The notes beneath the pieces were generated by a model. The model saw only the letters and a list, made by a program, of their open reading frames with translations. It made no database searches and was not told the DNA's origin. Below, one piece after another: positions 1 to 10,918 of a stretch of DNA of 40,212 nucleotides (positions are counted from its first letter, which is position 1; the number at the start of each line of letters is the position of its first letter). This DNA comes from Planctomycetota bacterium (GTDB lineage: Bacteria; Planctomycetota; UBA8108; UBA1146), in assembly GCA_002711105.1 (NCBI GenBank), contig PAIH01000023.1, forward strand, positions 86,529 through 126,740, given 5' to 3'. Made by a program: the position numbers and the translations under genes.

Positions 1-1755
1 CGATAACTGGACCCAGTTTCCGGGTTCGGTGACTTGATAGAGTTCATCGTCAGGTAAATCCTTCAACCTCTTTTGCCAGTATCGAGCACGCCTTTGTTTG
101 TAGTCGGGGGTCTTGGTGCGTTGTTGAGGTTGTTTCTCACCACCCACTCCTTTTGAAAGCAACTGTTCAGCAATCGATTGCTGATTCTGCGCCCCTTCCG
201 AGAGTGACACTGACAGCATGTTGAGAAAGGCCCTCCTGACCGGGTAGGAGAGAAAATCAAAACTGGCAAATCGAGTGAGGCCAGAGCGAATTCGATAACT
301 GACGGTGCTGTCAGAATTTGTCATCCCGATGCCGAATTCTTTGATGACCTTTAACCAGACCTCTTCAGAGAGGTTGGCCTGACGATTCTGTGCGGTGAGA
401 ACCCCCAGGGCTATTTCTGCATGGTGGGTAGAGAGGAGTTTTACGACCGGTTCTTCCCAGCCCTTCGGCAGAGAATGTGAACGATTGGACAGATAGCACA
501 GTGTTCCCAGCACAAGCGGGATTCGGCCGCTTGACTGGGCAATATCTTCTGCCAGTGCGTCGGCAATCCTGCCTGTGAGAACCTCATCCCACGTACTGGC
601 GGGTATTGCGTCATGGAGAGCTGTCCACAGAGATGCCATCCGGGGATTGGTCCATCGGAGAATCGGTAGTGCTTCTGGTGATAGGAGGGCTGCCACCAGC
701 TGTTTTCCGTGAGTCTGGACGAATCCAGGATCCTGGATTCGATTTTGTAGAACCAGCCAGGTCAGATGCTGGGTCCAGGGGGAGAGATCTCCACAGTGTC
801 GAACGAATAGATCGATGGACTTTTCGACTCCCGCCTCGATGAGCGGAGCGATCAGCGCATCGACTCGTTCCGTCGAGATCATCACGCTTCCGTCCAGATG
901 CGAGGAGATCAGTTTCGCGAGTTCAGGTAGAGCTTTCTGGTCTTGTCGACAGAGTCGCGCGAGCATTGTTGCGTCCTGGAATCTGGGTTCAGCAGTGGGT
1001 CGGGAAGGAGGAAGCGACCCTGCTTGTGGCCAAACACCTGCCAGGCGCATCAGGTGAGGGTTTTCACTCTTGGGAAGTTGTTTTGCGATGGCAGCTAAGA
1101 TTCTTTCTTGGGGAGAATGGTCAGCATACTGCTCGTCCAGGTCGTCACTGAGAAGGGCTACCCATGTTGCTAACTCTCCACTTGTTTCGGTCTTCCCCTG
1201 GGCTTTTTCCATCACGACTCGCTCTTCGTTGAAGATGACCCATGGGATTCCCGGTTCCACTCCTCGTGCCGGTGGTCCGGAGATACTGGAGGTATTGATC
1301 CCCGGGAACAAAATCTCGACCGAATACGGTGGTTCCGTTCCACGAATCTCAACCTGGATTCGACGTTCCTCTTTCTGGGAAGAGACCGTGGTTTGGCGAA
1401 GATTGTCCTGATGGAATCGGATCGTGGTGCCTGTGATTTCGTCCCGAGGGGAAAGTAGAGAAGAAGCCACGAGGTTGCCAACACGAATGACGTCCAGGTG
1501 TAAAACAGGGGGAGATAGAATCGCCAGCAGTTCTTTTGCTCGTGCGCGGATTTCTGGATCCGGATCCAGCAGGGTCGTGCGGAGAGCCTCTACTGCTACC
1601 GGGCCCGCCTCCAGAATGCGGCGAGCTGCTTCTTCCCTTGTGGCCCAGTCATCTGCACCCAGATCAGCGATCCAGGTCCCTAGATCGTCATCCAGGCCCA
1701 GCATGGCTGGCGGGTTTGAGAGCAGTAGGCACAAGAAAAAGACAGAGGACAACAT
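1..1755 (-). CDS. Secreted HEAT-repeat-like protein, C-terminally truncated by window edge
   Basis: Manual reverse translation from ATG at 1755 stays open to base 1: MLSSVFFLCLLLSNPPAMLGLDDDLGTWIADLGADDWATREEAARRILEAGPVAVEALRTTLLDPDPEIRARAKELLAIL... Signal-like N-terminus followed by a HEAT-like helical repeat. Not in the ORF list because it has no stop inside the window. Confidence 0.7.
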   Translation of the reverse strand, partial: MLSSVFFLCLLLSNPPAMLGLDDDLGTWIADLGADDWATREEAARRILEAGPVAVEALRTTLLDPDPEIRARAKELLAILSPPVLHLDVIRVGNLVASSLLSPRDEITGTTIRFHQDNLRQTTVSSQKEERRIQVEIRGTEPPYSVEILFPGINTSSISGPPARGVEPGIPWVIFNEERVVMEKAQGKTETSGELATWVALLSDDLDEQYADHSPQERILAAIAKQLPKSENPHLMRLAGVWPQAGSLPPSRPTAEPRFQDATMLARLCRQDQKALPELAKLISSHLDGSVMISTERVDALIAPLIEAGVEKSIDLFVRHCGDLSPWTQHLTWLVLQNRIQDPGFVQTHGKQLVAALLSPEALPILRWTNPRMASLWTALHDAIPASTWDEVLTGRIADALAEDIAQSSGRIPLVLGTLCYLSNRSHSLPKGWEEPVVKLLSTHHAEIALGVLTAQNRQANLSEEVWLKVIKEFGIGMTNSDSTVSYRIRSGLTRFASFDFLSYPVRRAFLNMLSVSLSEGAQNQQSIAEQLLSKGVGGEKQPQQRTKTPDYKQRRARYWQKRLKDLPDDELYQVTEPGNWVQLS

Positions 1756-1980
1756 GATATCTGGGTGCTCCCGGGTAATTGCGTGTTGCCCGAGATTCTC
1801 CTATTCTTCCTTACAAGACGGTTCTTCGAGGGGAAAGGCTCAAGGGGGTCACGGTTGAGAGCCGATATTCCCCAGTAGTAAGCCTTCCGAAGTCTCGTCA
1901 TTACCGGAGCTGTTCTCGATTCGAGAGAACTGTATTTCCGGCCAGGTGTTCCCTGGAAGGATACCCCGAATCGGGACCCA

Positions 1981-3621
1981 GTGCAGGTTCGTGAGTGCAC
2001 GGAAAACCAGGAGGCATTCAGCGTGATGGAGAACTCTCTAGAAATGGAACTTCGAGCTGGGCTTCATGGCCTGACCGAAGTGGAGAGTGGGAAACGATTC
2101 GAGGTTTTAGCAGCTTTGCTGCTGGGAGCCTTGCTGAAGAGCTTTAAGGCCCGTTGCGCTGTTCTCCATTTGATTTCGGCTCCGGATCATGAGGGCGTTC
2201 GTCGAGCCGACGAAGTTCTGGTCCGCAGCGTGGGTGGTCAGAGGTTATCGGGGAACATCGATCACGAACTGCTGGAGAGCCTGGGAGCTCTCGAAGTACC
2301 TCAGTTGATCCAGGAATCCGGTCCGAACTCTTTGGCTCCAATTTTGAGTTATTCAATACCCCTCGTCGATGGAGAACGGGTTCTTATTTTGCTCGAGGGA
2401 AGTTCGGAATCAGAGTTCGATAAATCGGCAGCCGCAACTCTCCGTTCGATGATCGACCAGATCCAGTTTGATCTCGTCGATATTTACCTGATCGCTAAGC
2501 AGGCGAGGATGATCTCAAAGCTTGAGTCGAGGCTTGAGAGACTCGAGGAAGTGCTGGTGCAGCAGGATCTTGAAATACAGCTGGAAGATATTGAATCGAG
2601 CGCTCAACAGGTTGAGCCGTCCTACTCTGTAGGTGCGATATCGACGGTAGATCCAGGGATGATACAGGTTCTCTCACAGGTAGAGAGACTGAGAGATACG
2701 GATCTCAACGTCCTCATTCGAGGTGAAACTGGTACTGGCAAGGAACTTCTCGCACGCGCATTTCATGAAAACACGTCAAGATCCGGATGTTGCTTCGAGG
2801 TTGTTTCGTGCGCGTCTCTTGCTCCGACATTGATCGAAGGAGAACTGTTCGGCTGGCGTAAAGGCGCATTCAGTGGTGCTGATGAAGATCGGAAGGGTGT
2901 GTTCGAGAGGGCCAGTGGCGGCACGGTACTGCTCGATGAAGTGGGAGATATGCCGCTGGAGATCCAGCAAAGATTACTCCGGGTTCTACAAGAGGGTGCT
3001 CTCCGTCCGGTTGGGGCATCAGAATTGGTTACCGTCGACGTGCGAGTCATTGCATCCACTCGCCACGATCTTCAAGAACTTGTGAGTGCTGGAAAATTCC
3101 GAGAGGACCTTTACTACCGCCTTGCGGGTTTCGTACTGGAGGTCCCACCGTTACGAGAGCGAACCGCAGACATCCCAATCCTGATAAAGCAGTTCATCTC
3201 GGAGTCGGGCGGAACGGGTGATCATTCAAAGCGTTTCTCTGATAGTGCCGTGGGTGAACTGAAGGTTTACCCGTGGCCGGGGAATACTCGGCAGCTCAAA
3301 AATGTTGTCCAGCAAGCTCTTCTGACCTGCAATGGCCGCGTGATTCCTCGCAAGTTGGTTCAGCAGTATTTGGAGGAGTCGACCAGCGAACGACTACAAG
3401 GGGAAAAGGTCCAATCGACCCAGGATGAAATAGTACTGAGGATCCCCGCCACTGAAGGCTTTAATGACATTATCGCCGAGGTGGAGCGATTGGTGATCTT
3501 GACGGCATTGCAGAGGAATCGGGGTAACAAGTCCAGGGTGACCAAACAACTCAAGATTCCTCGCCAGACTCTTTATAACAAGATTGATCGTTATGGTATC
3601 GACGAGTCGGAGTACAAGTAG
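1981..3621 (+). CDS. Sigma54-interacting transcriptional activator (N-terminal GAF-like region, AAA+, Fis-type HTH)
   Basis: Walker A GETGTGKE, GAFSGA loop (GAFTGA variant), Walker B GGTVLLDEVGDM, FREDLYYRLAGFVLEVPPLRER, C-terminal HTH NRGNKSRVTKQLKIPRQTLYNKIDRYGI. True start may be ATG at 2026. Confidence 0.88.
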   Translation: MQVRECTENQEAFSVMENSLEMELRAGLHGLTEVESGKRFEVLAALLLGALLKSFKARCAVLHLISAPDHEGVRRADEVLVRSVGGQRLSGNIDHELLESLGALEVPQLIQESGPNSLAPILSYSIPLVDGERVLILLEGSSESEFDKSAAATLRSMIDQIQFDLVDIYLIAKQARMISKLESRLERLEEVLVQQDLEIQLEDIESSAQQVEPSYSVGAISTVDPGMIQVLSQVERLRDTDLNVLIRGETGTGKELLARAFHENTSRSGCCFEVVSCASLAPTLIEGELFGWRKGAFSGADEDRKGVFERASGGTVLLDEVGDMPLEIQQRLLRVLQEGALRPVGASELVTVDVRVIASTRHDLQELVSAGKFREDLYYRLAGFVLEVPPLRERTADIPILIKQFISESGGTGDHSKRFSDSAVGELKVYPWPGNTRQLKNVVQQALLTCNGRVIPRKLVQQYLEESTSERLQGEKVQSTQDEIVLRIPATEGFNDIIAEVERLVILTALQRNRGNKSRVTKQLKIPRQTLYNKIDRYGIDESEYK

Positions 3622-3631
3622 ATTTCTCGCC

Positions 3632-5077
3632 TTAGACGGATCTGAGCATCGTCTCTGCTACCGCCATGAAAATAATCGCAGCAGTCACATCATTGAAGCT
3701 GGTGATGAATGGACCCGCTACCAATGCTGGGTCGAGTCCCATCTTGCCGCATAGAATCGGTAAGACGGTTCCGCAGGCATTGGCAAAGATGATTCCAGTT
3801 CCGATACCAGCTGCTACAGCGACAGGTAGCCGCAGGAATTGTCCGGTCATTTCGAATCCTGTAGCGATGAAGAGAACGGCTCCAACGACCATTCCGATGG
3901 CAACAGCGATGAGCAATCCAACGACCACCTCTTGACGGAAAAGACGGAAAGTCGATCTTCCCAGTTCGATGTCTCCCACCGCCATTCCGCGAACCACGAT
4001 TGTCGCTGATTGTGTTCCAACCCCTCCGGCGATTCCCATCACGAGTGGGATGAATGCGGCCAGTAACAACCGTTGCTCGGTTGTAGAAGTGAGGATTTCT
4101 GTGAAATCCAGATCGCCTGGATGCATCCATGCCAGAATGAAACCGCTGATCACCGGTAACAGCAGCCAGGGGATTCTAACAAGAGCTCTCTTGAGTACTT
4201 TTTGCTGTGCCGGGTGGCTCTCTGGTGCTCCGGCGAGTCGGTATATGTCCTCGTCTGCCTCGTCGGAAAGGATTTCCAGGATGTCATCGATGGTTGCGAC
4301 GCCGAGCAGATGATCATCATCGTCGACCACCGGGATAGCTTGTAGATTATATTTCAGGGCCAGTTGTGCGACATCTTCCTGATCTTCATCTACCGGAACT
4401 GAGATCACTTCGGTGGTCATCAGTTCGCTAACGTTTTGGTGAGGATCTGCTCCGAGTAAATCCCGGATCGAGATGACTCCGATCAGGTGCCGATTTTTAT
4501 CGATGATGTAAACGTAGTTCACCACTTCTGTGTCGATATGTTCCTGAATCCGGATGAGGGAATCCTCTGCGGAGAGGCCTGGATCGATTGCGATATAATC
4601 CAGTGTCATGATTCCGCCGGCAGAGTGTGGCGGGTGTTGCATCAGTCGCAACAATTCGACCGTAGTCGACGGTTCCATTTCCGCCAGTACTTCCCTGCGT
4701 TGTCCTTGAGGAAGATCGTTGAGTAGATCGGTGGCCTCGTCAGGCGGCATTTCCTCGAGGATCTTCTTGAGCCGATTTACGTCGAGGTTCTCGATGACCT
4801 GTTCACGGGAAGTGGCATCCGTTTCGTCGATCACCTCCGCCTGTGCTTCGGTGCCGATGGCAGCAAAGACTTTCAACTTTTCGTTAGGCTCGAAATCGTC
4901 GAGAATGTCTGCGATATCCTCGGGGCGGATGCCTTCGAGAACCCTCCTGAGCCCCTCACCTATGTCGGCGGAATCGATGCAGGAACGGATCTCCTCGATG
5001 AGGTTCGTGGGGTCGTGGGGGAGCTGGGACAAGACGTAAACCTCTTCTTTCCAGAATCGGTTGCTGATGGTCTCCAT
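3632..5077 (-). CDS. mgtE: Magnesium transporter MgtE
   Basis: 481 aa with MgtE N domain (LEEMPPDEATDLLNDLPQGQRREVLAEM), paired CBS domains, and a C-terminal transmembrane domain including VMGIAGGVGTQSATIVVRGMAVGDI. Confidence 0.93.
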   Translation of the reverse strand: METISNRFWKEEVYVLSQLPHDPTNLIEEIRSCIDSADIGEGLRRVLEGIRPEDIADILDDFEPNEKLKVFAAIGTEAQAEVIDETDATSREQVIENLDVNRLKKILEEMPPDEATDLLNDLPQGQRREVLAEMEPSTTVELLRLMQHPPHSAGGIMTLDYIAIDPGLSAEDSLIRIQEHIDTEVVNYVYIIDKNRHLIGVISIRDLLGADPHQNVSELMTTEVISVPVDEDQEDVAQLALKYNLQAIPVVDDDDHLLGVATIDDILEILSDEADEDIYRLAGAPESHPAQQKVLKRALVRIPWLLLPVISGFILAWMHPGDLDFTEILTSTTEQRLLLAAFIPLVMGIAGGVGTQSATIVVRGMAVGDIELGRSTFRLFRQEVVVGLLIAVAIGMVVGAVLFIATGFEMTGQFLRLPVAVAAGIGTGIIFANACGTVLPILCGKMGLDPALVAGPFITSFNDVTAAIIFMAVAETMLRSV

Positions 5078-5332
5078 CCGGTCCCGTTATATCAACAGAA
5101 CCAGAGCCCTGAACTGTCTGCCACGGTGGCAGGACGACTCTGCCGTACCGGACGCGATCTGACAAAATGGCAGCTTTTCTCGATCGGATGTCGATGAAAA
5201 GTTACCCGGATCGTGTGCAAGTTTCTGTTTCACAACAACTTGTGAATACAGTGGTGGGCTGAGGTCTGGCGGCACGATCATTGCAAAATAAGAGGTTACC
5301 CGGAAAGGGCCGGGTTCTGGGAGGTCGCTCCT

Positions 5333-5803
5333 ATGCTGTCTGAGATTTCTATCCCGGGATCAGGGTCCTCGGGAACGAGCTTTTCGGGATCTCAGTACCG
5401 GGTGTTGCTGGCAGACGACGATGCGGGAGTGCGCACCAGTCTGGCCGCCCTGCTCGATGGGGATGGATTCCTCACGGAGCACGCCAGTGGGGGGCAAGAA
5501 GTCCTCTCCCTGTTGAGAAATTTCCAGCAGAAAAGCACTGCTGGAACACTTGCTGTTCGCCCGTTCGATTTCCTGGTGCTTGACGTACACATGCCGGATC
5601 TCACCGGAGTCGAAGTTCTGAGACGGATTCGCAGCGAATATCGCTGGCGATTCCCGGCGTTGTTCGTCAGCGGTGAGGCCAGTGTCGAATTGGAGAGAGA
5701 TGTTGAGGAAGTTGGTGGTTTCGCGTTGTTGCCGAAACCGGTCGAGCCAGATCTGTTCCGGAGCAGAATCCGGGATCTCGTTCGTACCTTGCTAGAGAAT
5801 TGA
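5333..5803 (+). CDS. Receiver-only response regulator
   Basis: YRVLLADDDAGVRTSLAALLDGDGF...FDFLVLDVHMPDLTGVEVLRRIRS...PALFVSGEAS...LLPKPVEPD: phospho-Asp, switch Ser and conserved Lys all present; no output domain. Confidence 0.85.
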   Translation: MLSEISIPGSGSSGTSFSGSQYRVLLADDDAGVRTSLAALLDGDGFLTEHASGGQEVLSLLRNFQQKSTAGTLAVRPFDFLVLDVHMPDLTGVEVLRRIRSEYRWRFPALFVSGEASVELERDVEEVGGFALLPKPVEPDLFRSRIRDLVRTLLEN

Positions 5804-5894
5804 TAAGAGTTGATCTCTGAGGGCTCCCGGAACGGAGTTCTTAGGAATTGAGGAGAGAATGTCCACACAGACACGAGAAAGGGAGGAGACTCCA

Positions 5895-6197
5895 ATGTCA
5901 AAACTGAATCTTCGTCCGCTCAATGACAAGATCGTCGTGAAGCGGCTCGAAGCGGAAGACCGGACCAAGGGCGGTATCTTCTTGCCAGACAATGCGAAGG
6001 AAAAGCCGAGAGAGGGCAAGGTCATGGCTCTTGGGGATGGCAAATTGCTCAAGGACGGCAATCGCGCAAAGTTCCAGGTTAGCGAGAATGATCGTGTGAT
6101 CTTCAGTTCCTATGCTGGTACCGAGATCAAAGTGGAAGGTCAGGAGTACCTGATCATGAGTGAGGACGACGTCCTCGCCATCGTTAACGCTGACTAG
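5895..6197 (+). CDS. groES: Co-chaperonin GroES
   Basis: MSKLNLRPLNDKIVVKRLEAEDRTKGGIFLPDNAKEKPREGKVMALGDG... The ORF opens at 5859; the conserved start is ATG at 5895. Confidence 0.93.
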   Translation: MSKLNLRPLNDKIVVKRLEAEDRTKGGIFLPDNAKEKPREGKVMALGDGKLLKDGNRAKFQVSENDRVIFSSYAGTEIKVEGQEYLIMSEDDVLAIVNAD

Positions 6198-6270
6198 TTA
6201 GTAGAGATTAACCGTGTCTTTCGCGAATTGAACTTTGCGAAGGACAGATGATAAGAGAGGAACTGACACG

Positions 6271-7932
6271 ATGGGCGCAAAGCGCATCGCGTTTGACCAC
6301 GAAGCCCGCGACGCTGTACGCCGTGGCGTACAGAAGCTCGCTAAAGCTGTCATGGTCACGCTCGGCCCCAGAGGCCGTAATGTCGTTCTTGAGAAATCTT
6401 TTGGCGCACCCACTGTCACCAAGGACGGTGTCACAGTGGCGCGTGAAATCGAACTCGAGGACTCGTTTGAAAACATGGGAGCGCAGATGGTAAAGGAAGT
6501 TTCTTCGAAAACTTCAGACAACGCCGGAGACGGCACCACCACTGCGACCGTGCTTGCCAGTGCAATCTTCCACGAAGGTCTGCGCAATGTTACAGCGGGT
6601 GCGAACCCGGTGTGCCTTCAGCGTGGAATCCAGAAAGCTGTTGAGAACATCATCGAGCAGCTGGGTGTCATGTCCACCGAGGTGAAAGACAAGACTGAGA
6701 TTGCTCAGGTCGGCAGCATCGCGGCCAACAATGACCCTGAGATCGGCAACATCATTGCGGATGCGATGGAGAAGGTCGGCAAGGATGGAGTCATCACCGT
6801 GGAGGAGGGTAAATCCCTTGATACCACCGTGGACTGGGTCGAAGGGATGCAGGTCGACAAGGGCTACCTCTCTCCTCACTTCGTGACCGATACCGAGGAG
6901 ATGTCCTGCATTCTTGAGGATCCGTACATCCTTATCCATGAGAAGAAGGTTGGTTCCATCAAGGACCTTGTCCCGCTGCTGGAGAAGATCGCTCAGTCTG
7001 GAAAGCCGATCCTGGTACTCGCAGAGGATGTTGAAGGCGAAGCTCTCGCAACCCTGGTTGTGAACAAGCTGCGCGGCACCTTCTCTTGCTGTGCCGTGAA
7101 GGCACCAGGTTTTGGAGATCGTCGCAAAGCGATGCTCGAAGACATTGCCATCCTCACCGGTGGCCGTGCCATCTTCGATGATCTTGGAATTGACCTGAAG
7201 AACGTAGATATCTCGTTCCTGGGTCGCGCCAAGAAAGTCATCATCGAAAAAGAAGCGACGACCCTCATCGAGGGAGCAGGTTCTTCTGCCGATATCAAGA
7301 GTCGGATTGATCAGATCCGTGCCGAGATAGAGAAGGCTTCCTCCGACTACGATCGCGAAAAGCTTCAGGAGCGCCTGGCAAAGCTCTCCGGTGGTGTTGC
7401 CCAGATTAACGTGGGTGCTGCGACCGAGACCGAAATGAAGGAAAAGAAGGCTCGCGTCGAAGATGCTCTTCACGCAACCCGTGCAGCGGTTGAAGAGGGC
7501 ATTGTACCGGGTGGTGGTGTCGCTCTTCTGCGCGCCAGCCTGATGCTCGACGATGTTGTCGTCAAGGGTGACGAAGCCATCGGTGTTGATATCGTCCGTC
7601 GGGCGGTCGAGGCTCCGATCCGTCAAATCGCCGAAAATGCTGGTGTCGATGGCGCCATCGTTAGCGAGCGTGTCAAGGCAGGTAAGGACTCTCATGGTTT
7701 CGATGCTCTCAATATCGACTACGTCGACATGATTGAGGCAGGAATCATCGATCCAACCAAGGTCACTCGCACGGCGCTTGAGAATGCCGCTTCCATTGGA
7801 GGATTGCTTCTCACGACAGAGGCTGTGGTCAGCGACATGCCCAATAACGACAATGCTAGTGGTGGCGGTGGTGGTGCTCCCGCCGGCATGGGTGGCATGG
7901 GCGGTATGGGCGGCATGGGCGGGATGTACTAA
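6271..7932 (+). CDS. groEL: Chaperonin GroEL
   Basis: [62 protein letters not shown]..., C-terminal [13 protein letters not shown] repeat. Start set at ATG 6271; the ORF call opens at 6235. Confidence 0.97.
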   Translation: MGAKRIAFDHEARDAVRRGVQKLAKAVMVTLGPRGRNVVLEKSFGAPTVTKDGVTVAREIELEDSFENMGAQMVKEVSSKTSDNAGDGTTTATVLASAIFHEGLRNVTAGANPVCLQRGIQKAVENIIEQLGVMSTEVKDKTEIAQVGSIAANNDPEIGNIIADAMEKVGKDGVITVEEGKSLDTTVDWVEGMQVDKGYLSPHFVTDTEEMSCILEDPYILIHEKKVGSIKDLVPLLEKIAQSGKPILVLAEDVEGEALATLVVNKLRGTFSCCAVKAPGFGDRRKAMLEDIAILTGGRAIFDDLGIDLKNVDISFLGRAKKVIIEKEATTLIEGAGSSADIKSRIDQIRAEIEKASSDYDREKLQERLAKLSGGVAQINVGAATETEMKEKKARVEDALHATRAAVEEGIVPGGGVALLRASLMLDDVVVKGDEAIGVDIVRRAVEAPIRQIAENAGVDGAIVSERVKAGKDSHGFDALNIDYVDMIEAGIIDPTKVTRTALENAASIGGLLLTTEAVVSDMPNNDNASGGGGGAPAGMGGMGGMGGMGGMY

Positions 7933-7961
7933 TCCCGGATTGGTTCATTTGAAAACGGAAG

Positions 7962-7998
7962 GGCCCTGCAGCGTACGCCGTTGCAGGGCCTTATTTGT
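7962..7998 (+). terminator. Probable rho-independent terminator after groEL
   Basis: Perfect 9-bp inverted repeat GGCCCTGCA (7962-7970) / TGCAGGGCC (7982-7990), 11-nt loop, followed by TTATTTG, 30 nt after the groEL stop. Confidence 0.75.
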
Positions 7999-8044
7999 AA
8001 GCTGCAATGAGGTGATTCAGCATAGACCGTATCGATGGACACGA

Positions 8045-9437
8045 TCAACGAGGGCCGCTAGGCCGTTTCTTCTGCCCCGATGACTGGCGATTACGACTCT
8101 TGGGATTCCCTTTGCGCCCATCGCGAGCTGATCCTCCAGGTCTCTTTCCGGGTCGGCTTCCAGGTTTGCCCCCAGCTCTACCCATCGGTCTGCCTCGAGC
8201 AGGTCTGGAGCGAGAATGCGTATCGGGGCGGGCACCACGAGGTGGATGCCAAGTTACCTCGGAGATGGGGAACCCTGTTTCCCGAACGATGCGATTCCAC
8301 GATAGCCTGGAGCGCGAATCGACGAGACTGATGGCGGAGCCCTTTGCCCCGGCTCGACCGGTTCTGCCGATGCGGTGGACATAGGTCTCGACCTCGTCAG
8401 GTATATCGTAATTCACGACTCGAGAAACCGCTTCCACATCGAGTCCTCGGGCAGCCACATCGGTTGCAACCATGGTGGTGATTTGCTTCTTTTTAAATCC
8501 TTCGAGGATCTTGAAACGCCGATCCTGGTCATGCTCCCCGTGCAGGGAGCCCGCCGGATAACCGCGTCCCCAGAGATCTCGATCAAGTTCGATCACCGCC
8601 CTGCGTGTGTTGCAGAATATGATGCAGGTCTCTTCCTTGTATTGATCCAGCAGCTGGTGGATCCAGTACTTCTTCGCCCAGTCTTCACAATGAATAAATT
8701 TCTGATCGATTTCTGGGACCGTGGCGATCTCCTGGATGGTCGATATGACCTGCGGATTTTTCATGAACCGTTTCATGAGTGATTTGATCCGTGGCGGTAG
8801 AGTTGCGGAAAATAGATAGGTCTGTCGGTCAGATGAGGTGTGTTCGAGGATCTCGGATACGTCGTCGATGAAGCCCATGTCGAGCATTCGATCTGCTTCA
8901 TCAAGAACGACATGATCAGCCCAACCGAGACGAATCTTGCCGCTTCGCAGGAAGTCGAGCACCCTGCCAGGTGTTCCTACGACCATTTGTGCGCCCCGCC
9001 GCAGTTGCAGTAATTGTTGAGATTGATGGACTCCCCCGACAACAAGAGCGACACGAATGCCAAGTGCTTCCCCCATGGCGGAAGCCACTTCCTCTACTTG
9101 CTGGGCAAGTTCACGTGTAGGACACAAGACCAGGGCTTGCACCGCGACTCGCTCCGAATCCAGCTTGCCGATGATGGGAGCAGTGAAGGCGAGGGTCTTA
9201 CCCGTTCCAGTCTCCGCCTTGCCAATCAGATCAATGCCATCCATGGCAACCGGAATCGCCATTTCTTGAATCGGTGTGGGATAGAGGAATCCCATCTGGG
9301 CAAGGCGCTGCAAAACCTCGTCAGGGAGTTGAAGATCAGAGAAGGAAGTCTTGGAAGAATCTTCTTCGGGAGTTTCTTTGGCTTCCGAAGAGGGATCGGG
9401 CTGATCCAGTCCGGAGAGGAAATCATCGCTATGCATG
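8045..9437 (-). CDS. DEAD-box ATP-dependent RNA helicase (RhlE-like) with basic Gly/Arg/Lys tail
   Basis: QMGFLYPTPIQEMAIP, AETGTGKTLAF, PTRELAQQ, TPGRVLDFL, VLDEADRMLDMGF, SATLP, HRIGRTGRAG; C-terminal RPARGRPMGRAGGKPGSRPGKRPGGS... ORF extends to 9577, but ATG 9437 (MHSDDFLSG) is more likely. Confidence 0.92.
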
Positions 9438-9598
9438 GTTTTATTGTACGCATCTCGACTTCCCAGCGACATCAGACCGGTGAGAATTCCTTCAGCTTTG
9501 GTGTAGGAAGGGGATGGCTCTGATATGATTCCTGAGATTATTGACGATGCGTTGCGACGCGTCGGCCTCCTTAACACCTGGAATGAAGGTATTCAGGC

Positions 9599-10918
9599 AT
9601 GCGAATCACGGTTGTGGGAACGGGTTACGTTGGATTGGTCACTGGGACCTGTTTTGCTGAAAGCGGCAATACGGTCACCTGCGTGGACCACGATATCTCC
9701 AAAGTAGAGCGTCTCCGGGCTGGTGAAATCCCCATTTACGAACCTGGGCTCGAGGAACTGGTAGAACGGAATACCAACTCCGGACGCCTTTCTTTCTCTA
9801 CCGATCTCGCAGCCGCCATCGACGGAACAGAAGTCGCGTTCATAGCGGTGGGAACTCCACAGTGTCCTGATGGATCTTGTGACCTTTCGGCGGTTCGCGC
9901 CGTTGCGAAGGAGATCGGTAATGCGATGACAGCCCCGCTTGTAGTGGTCAACAAATCCACTGTTCCGGTGGGTACCTCCAGAGTGGTCCAAGAAATCATC
10001 TCGTCCAATACATCCTATTCAGTCAATGTCGTGTCGAATCCTGAGTTCCTCAAGGAAGGTGCAGCGATCGATGACTTCATGAAGCCAGATCGAGTGGTGA
10101 TCGGAACCGATAGCGATACTGCGGCAGCGCTGATGCGAGAACTTTACTCACCATATGTTCGGACCGGAAAGCCGTTGTTGATCATGGAACCGGCTTCGGC
10201 CGAGATGACGAAATATGCAGCAAATGCGATGCTTGCCACGAAGATTTCTTTCATAAACGACATCGCTAGACTGTGTGAGATCGTCGGTGCAAACGTCTCG
10301 AAGGTGAGGCAGGGAATGGGCAGTGACCGACGCATCGGACCCCACTTCCTATTTCCTGGAGTCGGTTACGGTGGGTCATGTTTTCCCAAGGATGTCAGAG
10401 CACTATCGGCTCTCGCCAAGGAGCACGGTACCACGCTGGATATTCTCGATGCCGTGGACGCTGTAAATGATCGACAGAAGAAATTCCTTGCTGAAAAAGT
10501 GGTGGAAAGATTCGGAGAAGACCTGTCGGGACGTGTTTTTGCAATCTGGGGACTCGCCTTCAAGCCACGTACCGATGATATGAGAGAAGCTCCCTCGATA
10601 GTGATCGCCGAAGAGTTGGTCCGGCGGGGAGCCACGGTACATGGACATGATCCCGAGGCGATCACAAATGCCAGGGAAGAGCTGGGTGACCTCATCGAAT
10701 ATTTTGAACATCCCTACGAAGCGGTTTCGGGAGCTAGCGCTCTTCTCCTTGTGACCGAGTGGAATGAGTATAGAAGGCCTGAATTCGATCGATTGAAGGA
10801 TCTTCTCATCGAACCGGTTGTTTTTGATGGTCGAAACATCTGGAATGCAGAGATGACAGTCAAACATGGGCTCGAATATCACGGGATCGGAAGCGGGAGT
10901 TCTCAAGATGGCGATTAG
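9599..10918 (+). CDS. ugd: UDP-glucose 6-dehydrogenase
   Basis: [32 protein letters not shown]..., [41 protein letters not shown] (catalytic Cys), [16 protein letters not shown]. Confidence 0.95.
   Translation: MRITVVGTGYVGLVTGTCFAESGNTVTCVDHDISKVERLRAGEIPIYEPGLEELVERNTNSGRLSFSTDLAAAIDGTEVAFIAVGTPQCPDGSCDLSAVRAVAKEIGNAMTAPLVVVNKSTVPVGTSRVVQEIISSNTSYSVNVVSNPEFLKEGAAIDDFMKPDRVVIGTDSDTAAALMRELYSPYVRTGKPLLIMEPASAEMTKYAANAMLATKISFINDIARLCEIVGANVSKVRQGMGSDRRIGPHFLFPGVGYGGSCFPKDVRALSALAKEHGTTLDILDAVDAVNDRQKKFLAEKVVERFGEDLSGRVFAIWGLAFKPRTDDMREAPSIVIAEELVRRGATVHGHDPEAITNAREELGDLIEYFEHPYEAVSGASALLLVTEWNEYRRPEFDRLKDLLIEPVVFDGRNIWNAEMTVKHGLEYHGIGSGSSQDGD

Noticed and set aside
6514-7695. 393-aa minus-strand ORF inside groEL
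   Set aside because: Antisense shadow ORF of a highly biased conserved gene; no independent evidence.
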